A stretch of 12,485 nucleotides of DNA, from NCBI GenBank assembly GCA_010094045.1, contig ML986997.1:1-12485 (forward strand), read 5' to 3'. Made by a program: the position numbers and the translations under genes. The notes beneath the pieces were generated by a model. That model searched no databases, was not told the DNA's origin, and saw only the letters and a list, made by a program, of their open reading frames with translations. Shown one piece after another: positions 1 through 7,347 of the stretch. This DNA comes from Lojkania enalia. Taxonomy: Eukaryota > Ascomycota > Dothideomycetes > Pleosporales. Within the stretch, counting starts at the first letter, position 1. Each line of letters opens with the position of its first letter.

Positions 1-160
1 ACCGCGCGTATTAGCTCTTACTAGTAAATACCTCCTTAAAGAAATTTCTTTATACTAGAACCTATCTATAATAGCCCCGATTCCCTCCTAAACCAGTATA
101 AATAGGGACTATTAGCCTACGAGGAGGGGGGTAGTATAATAATACAAAGAAATCGTTCCA

Positions 161-199
161 CGAAAAGCTTTATATATAACTTTATCCTAAAGCTTTTCG
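161..199. repeat. 12-bp perfect inverted repeat (hairpin)
   Basis: CGAAAAGCTTTA at 161-172 is the exact reverse complement of TAAAGCTTTTCG at 188-199, with a 15-nt AT-rich spacer. The arms remain perfect although the surroundings are heavily mutated. It could be a hairpin in the LTR-like remnant or the remains of short terminal repeats of a small element. No function is assigned. Confidence 0.6.
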
Positions 200-585
200 C
201 TTATCTTATCCTACCCCTAGTTCTACCCCTTTTCCCTTCCGTATATAGTTGTATACTCCCTTATAAGTAGCTTAGTAGTTCTTCTATATCCTTTCGTATA
301 AGGCCTATAGGTGTTAATAGAATTCCTAGGTCTCTAAACCCCTATATACTCTTATATACTTCTAAGTAGATTTGTGCCGCATTCGGACCTATTATCTTAC
401 CTACGCCGTTACAATAATAACTAAGAGTAATTACGTACTATAAGAGGGGAATTATTCTTATAGACTTATAATAGAAGTATATAAGTAGGGTATATAAAGG
501 ATATTTAAGTTAACTATAAAGAGCTATAAAGGTTAGAGTTGTAAGGTTATTAAATATAATTTAGTTCTCTTACTATTCTTTCCTA

Positions 586-653
586 TTTAGTTACTTAGCT
601 AACTAAGCGACTAAGTATATTTAGTTACTTAGTTAACTAAACTACTAAATATA
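586..653. repeat. Two tandem 34-bp units with internal palindrome
   Basis: Units 586-619 and 620-653 both begin TTTAGTTACTTAG and end in AAGTATA or AAATATA. I count four mismatches between them, three of them transitions. Each holds a palindromic core (TTAGCTAACTAA in the first, TTAGTTAACTAA in the second). They lie just before the point where integrase coding sequence becomes readable, so they may mark the end of the left-hand remnant. Confidence 0.65.
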
Positions 654-659
654 TTATAT

Positions 660-2081
660 ATCTTACGTTAGTCTTATTCTTCTAACTATATAGAGTTTTA
701 AATCTCGATTAGGTCTAGTATAGGAATTCCTATAAGGGTATCTATAATAATATAAGTTTACTATAAACTATTATATACTATTATATCCGACTATAAAATA
801 TAGTTTATCTCTACCTTCTACTAAAAACTTTATAAACAGCTATAAATTAACACGCGTATATTAACTAACTTCTATTTAAAGACTAATAGTTCGATAGAGA
901 ATACGAATATAGTAATAGAACAAGTTCTTTAAGCCTATACTAGCTACAAATAAGATAACTAGGTTAAATAGCTACTAATAGTACAGTTTAAAGCGAATAA
1001 TATAGTATCCGAATTAATAAAAGTCTCCTTATTTCTAGCCGACTTTAGCTAGTACTCTTAAATAGGCTTCGAGCTGCCTATAAAAATCTATTAACTATTA
1101 AAATAGTCCCTAATAGCTTAAAAAGCTAATAGACTAGTTAATAAGATAAAGGATATTATAAAGTATATTAGAAAAGAACTTACCTAGATATAAGCGTTCT
1201 AATAAAAGTATACTAACTATAAGCGCGTACTAGCCTCTAACTACTAAGTTAATAGTCTAGTCTAATTAGACGCTAGAAATATATATATATAAAGACCGTT
1301 GAAAAAGTTTAACTAGAAAAATATAAGCCTTTATAAGGTTATTATAAAAGTATCCTTATACACTTATAGATTAAAGCTACTTAAATCGGCTAAAATATAT
1401 CCTATATTCTATATATTACTATTATAGCTAGTACCTAAGTTGTCTAACTACTTATCTAATTAATAAGTATATAACCCTAAACCTATTAAAATTAATAGAG
1501 AACTAGAATACCTCGTCGAGTAAATAGAAGACCTCTACTACAATTAATAGAAACGCCGGCATAAATACCTAGTTAAGTAGACTAGCTATTATAACCTAGA
1601 ATAGTACCTAGCTAGTAACTTTACTAGGATAACTACTATAGAAGATTACTATACTAGAAACCTAAATAAATAAGACCTAAATATAATATTATATCTAGAT
1701 TTTTAATTAAGTGCTAGGGTCTAATTTAAGTATATTTCTAGACGCTTATAATAATACTATATTAATATAATACTAGTAATACTACTACTACTAATCTCTA
1801 GTATAGTACTACTATATAAACTAAACCGACCTAATTTCTAGTATAGTACTACTATATAAACTAAACTAACCTAATCTCTAATATAGTACTACTATCGACT
1901 ATTAGTTGTACTAATATACCTGTAACCTAATCTAATCCCTAGTATAGTACTATTATATAATAATAACTAATTATATTAATATACCTATAACCTTAACTAA
2001 TACTAGTATTAATAACTACTACTTAATTATAAATAACCTAAATATAATATAAAGACTTAACTTATAAGAGTTTATAACTAA
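660..2081 (+). pseudogene. Ty3/gypsy chromovirus pol, 3' part (integrase C-terminal half and chromodomain), element A
   Basis: A single frame runs through this stretch with only TAG/TAA interruptions. It encodes the end of a retroelement integrase, the enzyme that joins element cDNA to the host chromosome. The second catalytic Asp is at 789 (context IISD, family ISDRG) and the catalytic Glu at 897, which leaves 35 residues between them, as in the DDE integrases. Helical linker sequence follows, then a GPY/F-like module at about 1290-1390 (RPLKKFNQKN..., later KIYPIFYILLL, family KIHPVFHVSLL). A chromodomain lies at 1506-1670 (EYLVE.IED, then KYLVK.TSYY), and this domain directs integration to heterochromatin. 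The frame continues into a low-complexity tail that would have been rich in Pro, Thr, Gln and His before CCA became CTA. It ends at TAA 2079, just before a purine tract. Integrase N-terminus, RT and gag are absent; the left boundary is uncertain. Confidence 0.85.
1791..1991 (+). repeat. Four degenerate tandem units in the pol tail of element A
   Basis: The core CTAATCTCTAGTATAG plus TACTACTATA recurs at 1791, 1831, 1871 and 1927, with unit lengths of about 40, 40, 56 and 65 bp. The 40-bp period is not a multiple of three, so successive units are read in different frames. All of these readings are simple Pro/Thr/Gln/His/Ser mixtures if RIP is reversed. The same repeats occur in the second copy at 12193-12392. 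Confidence 0.75.
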
Positions 2082-2088
2082 AGGAGGG
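2080..2088 (+). promoter_or_regulatory. Putative polypurine tract of element A
   Basis: AAAGGAGGG lies directly after the last in-frame stop of the pol remnant. Such tracts prime plus-strand DNA synthesis at the edge of the 3' LTR. The next bases, TACTATTATAG, would be the LTR start if TG became TA by RIP. Confidence 0.5.
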
Positions 2089-2400
2089 TACTATTATAGT
2101 AATATTATAATACTTCTATACTTATACTACCTTTACTATAATATTTAAACTAGCTGTTAGTAATAGCTATTAACTACTAGCTAGAATATAACTAACTTAT
2201 CTTAACTATAATAGAGGAAAGTTTTACTAACTCGGCTAGCCTATATAATAGTATAGACCTAGCTCCTATAAAAACCTATATAATATAGATATTTCTATTT
2301 TTTATATAATATTTTAATATTTATATATAGTATATAGTAATAGAGTTAACTACCTAAAGTATAATTAACTAACTATATATAAGCGTCTATAATAATATAC
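2089..2400 (+). repeat. Probable left part of the 3' LTR of element A
   Basis: This gene-free stretch follows the pol frame and purine tract, where an LTR is expected. It has no readable coding frame and contains TATA-like sequence at about 2240-2290. It is interrupted at 2401 by the Fot1-like transposon and would resume at 4261. There is no second LTR copy in the window, so neither the identity nor the ends are proven. Confidence 0.4.
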
Positions 2401-2463
2401 TATATAAATAAGCTAATTACCTAAGTAAGCTAATTATAATACTAAGATTCTACTAAAATTACG
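2401..2463 (+). repeat. Left terminal inverted repeat of the Fot1-like element
   Basis: It pairs with 4198-4260 on the other strand. The 37 bp at 2411-2447 match exactly (core AGCTAATTACCTAAGTAAGC). The outer 10 bp differ by three transitions (AAATA here against AAGCG) and the inner bases by a few changes, as expected from independent RIP of the two ends. Confidence 0.9.
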
Positions 2464-2496
2464 ATAATTATACTTTATAGTATTATACTATAACTA

Positions 2497-4179
2497 ATAA
2501 CTATAAAATTAATTTAGAAAGAAGCTAGAATATAGCTTATACTCTAAACTCTTTAATAAGATATAATACTAACTATATATTGCTTTATATTAATCTATAA
2601 TATCTCCTAAAATATACTTAGTATATAAAGGTAAAAAATAGCTTTATAACGCGATTACTAGCCTAATTTAATAAAGCTTAGTAAGATTAAGGAGTAGGTA
2701 ATTATTTAGTATATATTAAATCTAGATATAAGAGGATTTCTACTATAACTTACTACTAATTAAAATATAGCTAATTTACTACTAGCTATATACTCTACTA
2801 GCTAGGTTAGAAAGAACTAAATAGAGAACTTTATTAAATATACGCTTAAACTTAAGATTAAATTCAATTAAAAGTACAACTATTTAAAAGCTAAATATAA
2901 GGATTCTAAGGTTATAAGAGGCTGGTTCTACCTTATATAGAATATAAAGGCTAAGTATAGTATTATTAATAAAGATATATATAACTTTAATAAATTAGGC
3001 TTTATAATAAACGTAATATTAATAGAAGTAGTAGTTACTAGCTCTAAGAAACGGAATTAACTAAAGTAGCTCTAGCTAGGTAATTATAAGTAGACTATAG
3101 TTATCTAGGGTATTAACGCGATAGGATAGGCGATACTATCTTTTATTATCTTTATAGGTATCTACTACCTCTCTATATAGTATAAAGAAGATAATATTCT
3201 ACTAACCTAGGCTATATAGGTTATTAATAATAGCTGGATAATAAATAATATTAGTATTAAATAGTTAAAGTATTTTAATATATATATAAAGGATTATACT
3301 ATTAGTATATATTAATTACTAATTCTTAATAGCTATAAGAGCTATAACTTATTTGAATTTAGATAGCTCTATAAGAAAAAGAATATTATTATTCTCTATA
3401 TACTTCTATATTTATTATACCTACTATAGCTACTAGATATAGGTTGTTTCTTACCTTTAAAAACTGCGTACGGGTGCTAAGTCGAGTAGCTAATATATAG
3501 TTATATTAACTATATTATAAAAATCGAGTTTTTACTCTACTTTAAAGTAGCTTTTAATATAGTAATTATAAAGAGTAATATCTTAGGTAGCTTTTAAGGC
3601 GCTAGCCTAGTTCTATTCGACTTAGATATAGTACTATTAAAGCTTAAAGTTTAACTATATATACTAATATCTTTTATAATTAAAGATACCCCTTAGAAGT
3701 TAAAAATACTAAGTAATCCTATTAAATTTAGGTCTTAATCTGCGTATATTTAATTAAGAGTTTAAAAGTACCTAAATAGCTTATCTACTTTAATAGTAGA
3801 AGCGTTTAAATAGTTTATAAAGGGTATTATATATATAATATATAAAAATGTACTATTATACGCTTAGATTATTAAGCTTTAAACAGCTAATAAAACTGCT
3901 ATACAACGTTAATTATATAAAAGAAAGTATATATAGAAGAAAGGTAACCTAACAATTAAAGAAGACGCTTAATTAACTACTCTAAAAGAGTTTAGCGCAT
4001 ATATTAATAGAAAGAAGAGTAGGAAGAAGACGCGTATTAATAGAGGCCAGCCAACTTAAAAGTACTATAGGTAGTATAGTAAGACTAGGTATAACTCGCG
4101 GACGTATAAAAATAATACTATAAATATAGAAGAATAGGCTACTATACTATATAGTATAATAGAATATAAGAAAGTATAA
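2497..4179 (+). pseudogene. Fot1/pogo-type DDE transposase with C-terminal zinc knuckle
   Basis: One frame, about 560 codons, no indels; every internal stop is a TAG or TAA explicable as a mutated Gln or Trp codon. The proposed start is ATA at 2497 (from ATG). Order of parts: an N-terminal helix-turn-helix (residues 9-50, EARI.LIL.TL..D), a CENP-B-type DNA-binding segment near residues 104-140 (NFIKYTLKLKIKFN.KYNY), then the DDE nuclease. The three catalytic Asp positions are residues 165 (IYNFNKLGF, D to N), 278 (LLILNSYKSY, D to N) and 314 (LLDIGCF, kept), with the DD35D spacing of Fot1. Residues 524-537 form a CX2CX4HX4C zinc-knuckle frame in which all four ligands read Tyr. Length and layout match intact family members; the product is dead. 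Confidence 0.92.
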
Positions 4180-4197
4180 TATTTTACGAAAAATAGT

Positions 4198-4260
4198 CGC
4201 GATTTTAGTATAGTCTTAGTATTATAATTAGCTTACTTAGGTAATTAGCTCGCTTATATA
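4198..4260 (-). repeat. Right terminal inverted repeat of the Fot1-like element
   Basis: Reverse complement of 2401-2463. The outer end reads TATATAAGCGAGCTAATTAC on the minus strand and keeps the less mutated version of the terminal bases (AAGCG). Confidence 0.9.
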
Positions 4261-4624
4261 ATATATTAAATAATTTCTATAATTAATTAATATTAGAGCT
4301 AACTAGCTCTAATAAAAGTTTAGAAAACTATATCTATTAACTAGAAATATAAGATATACTATATATATATCCTTAGACCTACTAAGAAGCTAATTATAAA
4401 TAGTTTAGTTATAATATACCTATTATAAAATTAGCTTCTATCTAATTCTATACTATCTTACCTATTATATATAGACCTGAACCTCTAATATATATATATA
4501 TAACCTAATATCTATCTTCTTTCTCTCTTTATTTAGATATCTTAAACTATTATAGTAGTAGTATATTAGTTATCTATATAGCTTAATCTAATACTTATTT
4601 ATCTAGTATTAATAATCTAATACG
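4261..4624 (+). repeat. Probable right part of the LTR of element A; no gene seen
   Basis: This gene-free, very AT-rich stretch continues the sequence broken by the Fot1-like element. A short palindrome at 4292-4313 (ATTAGAGCTA, two bases, then TAGCTCTAAT) could form a hairpin. An AT dinucleotide run lies near 4487-4500. If 2089-2400 is the start of the LTR, the whole would be about 676 bp. The right end is not defined; the next recognisable block begins at 4631. Confidence 0.35.
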
Positions 4625-4630
4625 TGTTAC

Positions 4631-4724
4631 TATAATATTATATCTAGATCTTTAATTAGGCGCTAGAATCTAATCTAAGTATATTTCTAGACGCCTATAA
4701 TAATACTATACTAATCTAATCTAA
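4631..4724 (+). pseudogene. Second copy of the element A pol tail, left fragment
   Basis: This fragment aligns with 1682-1775 from TATAATATTATATCTAGAT onward, with almost all differences being transitions. It carries the same frame of degenerate Pro/Gln-rich tail codons. It is cut at 4724 by the insertion of element B and continues at 12193. Upstream of 4631 the match to the first copy stops abruptly, right after TGTTAC at 4625-4630. Confidence 0.75.
4720..4724 (+). repeat. Target site duplication of element B, left copy (TCTAA)
   Basis: TCTAA directly precedes the 5' LTR and is repeated exactly at 12193-12197 after the 3' LTR. Five bases is the usual length for Ty3/gypsy elements. Confidence 0.85.
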
Positions 4725-5263
4725 TATTATAAACACAGAACGCTAAGAGGTACTACCTCTATAGCTAGGGCTTAATCTAACATTAGCTACTACAGAGGTC
4801 GACTCGGATAAGGACCGACAAGGTAACAACAGGCAGAAGTATATTAGGGACTAGTTATTAGACAGTAAGCAGTAGGACTATAGGAACTGGGGAGATAATT
4901 GGTTAGACGATAAAGTATAGCATAACCTATATATGTAACTATAGTAGAAGTATCAGGTATAGCAGGACAGACCTGACAAACCTAATAGACCTAATAAGCT
5001 AGGCTTAGCGGTCTTAGACTTAACTATATAAGAAGGAAAATCTTCTTATAAGATTAAGTTCTTTGTAATTATTCTCGCAGATTTATCTTATTACTCTATT
5101 AGACTTCTAAATATACTTATTACATTCGAAAAACCGGCGAACCTAATACTCTCTTATTACTAAAGCTACTACCTCTAACCAACCTAATATAAATAAGGCC
5201 CCGGCGTGTGTACGACTGCAACGGCGGTTATTATATATACTAGTAGTATATAGGTTAGTAATA
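4725..5263 (+). repeat. 5' LTR of element B
   Basis: It aligns end to end with 11654-12192 with no gap. I count about 57 mismatches in 539 positions, every one a C/T or G/A difference, and neither copy is consistently the more mutated. The termini read TATTAT here against TGTTAC in the 3' copy, and GTAATA here against GTAACA, so the TG...CA ends were lost in this copy by RIP. Confidence 0.95.
5188..5195 (+). promoter_or_regulatory. Putative TATA box in the 5' LTR of element B
   Basis: TATAAATA is followed by AGGCCCCGGCG and is identical in the 3' LTR at 12117-12124. It lies about 463 bp into the LTR, which would leave a short R plus U5 of under 70 bp. The position relative to gag fits the element promoter. 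No transcription start can be read from sequence alone. Confidence 0.5.
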
Positions 5264-5281
5264 TAATAACTACCCAACGTT
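5264..5281 (+). promoter_or_regulatory. Putative primer binding site of element B
   Basis: The bases directly after the 5' LTR read TAATAACTACCC. If the first three were TGG before RIP (two G-to-A changes), this would pair with the CCA end of a tRNA. The tRNA cannot be named from the mutated bases, and self-priming as in Tf1-type elements is not excluded. Confidence 0.3.
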
Positions 5282-5304
5282 AAGAGAATAGGAACTATCT
5301 AAAG

Positions 5305-7347
5305 ATGTCTACTATATTATAAAGTTAAGTTATAATAACCTAAAGGCTACAAGCCCTAGAAGAAACTATAGCATAGAAAGTACAGGAATAGGAAACCCGT
5401 ATCATATAGATATAATATAAGCTAGCTGCAGCTAGAGCTGATCTAGCTAAAGCTAAGTAACAAGTATAAGCTAAGATAGCTTTACTAAGGAAGTTTAACG
5501 GTAAGAAAGAATATATTAACCCTTTTCTTATATTAATAGAGCTGTATTTTAGGTTTAATAGCACGACCTTCTTTCTAGATAAAGATAAGATCTTAGCTAC
5601 AATAATAAATATAAAGGAGATACCGCTAGTATAGGCCGAACTATTTATAGTAGACTGGCTAGAGAATAGAGGCAATATAAAGAAGACTAGGGAATCTACA
5701 GACGAACTTTTTAAGAGCTGAGAAGGATTTAAGAACAAGGTCTAGAATATCTTTAGAGAAGTAGACGCAGAATAAAAAGTATAAAGAAAGCTACTAAGGC
5801 TAACCTAGACTAAGAAGGTAATAGATTATACCGCAGAATTCTAGAGACTTAGTACTAGACTAGGATAGGACGATAGTATATTAGTAGGAATCTTCTACAA
5901 GGGTCTTAAGGATAAGGTTAAGGATAACCTAGCTAGAGAAGAGAGGCTAACCGAACTATTAGAAATAATCGAATTAGCAGTTAGGATTAACAACCGTCAG
6001 TATAAGCGGGAGATAGAGAAAAGATCTTAGCCGCAGACATTCGTACTAGTAAAGAAAGAAAGTAAGACAGCGCTATAGGATGGTAATCTAATAGTCCTTA
6101 GAAAAGTTAAAAAGGATAAAGGAAAGAACTACCAACGATTAAGGATAAGTAATCTTAAGAAAGAAAGGCTTAAAGAGGAAGTATACCTTCTATATAGGTA
6201 AAAAGGGTACTATGCGAAAGAATATCTAAATAAGAAGAAGAAAGCCCGAATAATAACTACGCAACCTACTAGTAAATACTAACTAATATAGTACTAGACG
6301 TATTATACGAATAATAGATGCGAGACGTACTATTTAGTAAAAGAAGGAAGCAATTATTAGCTACAGCTAAAAAGGGCAGCGGTAGTTATTAAACGTATAG
6401 AGTATCTACCAGGAGTACTAGGACTTAATAGCACGACTATCCTAGAAAGAATAAAGTAAAAGAAGTACTAGATCTATAATAAAATATACTAGGTAAAATT
6501 ATACCTCTAGAAATACTAGAATGTCCCATTCGAAGAAGTAATATTCCGAGACAGCTAGGACGCATTAGAAACTATAGTAAAGTTAGTAGGAAAGGTTATA
6601 AACAAAGAAATATTCGAGTATATATAAGAAATATACTAAAGCTACCCTATAGAATTAGTAAAAGGTAAGAAAGGGAAATTTATACTACCCTATAAGAACA
6701 GCTATAAAAAAGATTAGGCCAGCTGTTATTAGAATAACTACTAGACATATAAAGGTATTAAGATAAAGCTAGAAGTATAGCTAAAGATAGATATAGAGTT
6801 ATTACTAAGAATCTTACTATCTTAAGATGAAATAGAAGATTATATAGAAAACGGGCACTGTTAGATTTACGGAAGTCTAATTTACCTTAGAATAGAGTAT
6901 CTATACTAGCTTAGTAAAATCGTCGTAGAAGTTAAAGAGCTGAGAAAGGTAGTCTTAGAAGTAAGGGAGATATAAAGGGACGTTAGAAGACGACTTAATA
7001 TTATAGCTTATAAGATAATAGGAGTAAGTATACCTAAGGAGGAGGAACGCCCCGAAAATAATATATATTTAGAGGAATATAAAGTACTAAGCTAGAAATA
7101 ATATATAGTTAGATGCTAGTACTACTAAGATATATTTAGGGTACTTAGATAGCGAGGATTAGATAAAGACTACCGACTAATCAAATAGCAATAGTATTTC
7201 TTAGAATAGAAGTATAAGATATACGGTAAGTAAGTAAAGGCTACTTACGCTTAAAAACTATGGATAAGGTGCAGCATAGATAGATGTCTACTATATAGAG
7301 GAGAAAAGAAGAAGGTAGAGTTCTTCCCACCTCAATTAAAAAACTAA
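5305..7347 (+). pseudogene. gag: gag polyprotein of element B, with capsid domain and zinc knuckle
   Basis: The frame starts at a preserved ATG (5305), 41 bp after the LTR, and runs 680 codons to TAA 7345. Gag proteins form the virus-like particle in which reverse transcription takes place. Residues about 14-70 look like a coiled coil (LQALEETIA..., LAAARADLAKAK). Residues about 92-235 match the retrotransposon gag/capsid family (DYTAEF.RLSTRLG.DD, GIFYKGLKDKVKDNLARE). A CX2CX4HX4C knuckle lies at residues 294-307 (codons 6184, 6193, 6208, 6223), where every ligand now reads Tyr. A longer region of unknown role follows, with a possible His/Cys part near 7150-7300. Internal stops are TAG/TAA plus one TGA at 5719, probably from CGA. 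The TAA at 7345 could itself be a mutated CAA. Confidence 0.88.
7338..7344 (+). promoter_or_regulatory. Candidate -1 ribosomal frameshift site (A AAA AAC) between gag and pol
   Basis: In the gag frame the codons are TTA AAA AAC TAA, so the heptamer fits the X XXY YYZ rule and sits directly before the gag stop. Slipping back one base enters the frame (phase of 7344) in which protease and all later pol domains are read. RIP could have made some of these A bases from G, so the original heptamer is not certain. Confidence 0.6.

Larger units (their letters stand above)
1..655. other. Unassigned RIP-mutated remnant, possibly the 3' end of another LTR retroelement
   Basis: This stretch has no gene I can name. 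It is strongly mutated in the RIP manner. Positions 1-130 can be read in two forward frames with only TAG/TAA interruptions, but neither gives a domain I recognise. A purine tract at 121-131 (GAGG followed by a G run) is followed by TAGTATAATAA, which would fit a polypurine tract next to an LTR start whose TG became TA. The sequence from about 480 to 500 (GTATATAAAGG) resembles a TATA box inside such an LTR. No second LTR copy is in the window, so this is inference. If right, the element would be nested in the integrase gene that becomes readable at about 660. Confidence 0.3.
2401..4260 (+). mobile_element. Complete Fot1/pogo-type DNA transposon (Tc1/mariner superfamily), RIP-inactivated
   Basis: About 1.86 kb bounded by terminal inverted repeats, with TA/TATA at both ends consistent with a TA target. 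It holds one transposase gene that nearly fills the space between the repeats: about 34 bp from the left repeat to the proposed start and 18 bp from its stop to the right repeat. Size, layout and protein fit fungal Fot1-like elements, which move by cut and paste through a DDE transposase with a CENP-B-type DNA-binding region. It sits in the probable LTR of element A, so it is younger than A. Both repeats and gene are full of RIP changes and the element cannot move by itself. Confidence 0.92.

Noticed and set aside
4484..4502. AT dinucleotide run as a functional microsatellite or origin
   Set aside because: Such runs are expected by chance in sequence driven to very high TpA by RIP, and nothing around it supports a role.
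1682..4724. The direct repeats at about 1682-1990 and 4631 onward as LTRs of a 2.6-kb element
   Set aside because: The first copy lies in frame with and downstream of a chromodomain, and a purine tract and stop follow it. The space between the copies holds a DNA transposon and non-coding sequence, with no gag or pol, and the repeats lack TG...CA ends and target duplications.
5719..5721. TGA in the gag frame as a natural stop of a short gag
   Set aside because: The capsid domain continues without a break on both sides, and CGA to TGA explains it. The zinc knuckle and the frameshift site lie downstream in the same frame.
5340..5738. 132-codon open frame on the minus strand opposite gag
   Set aside because: The plus strand here encodes the gag coiled coil and capsid start with clear family similarity. 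The minus-strand frame is open because RIP made the plus strand purine-rich and full of TAG/TAA; its Leu/Ser/Ile-rich product has no recognisable domain.
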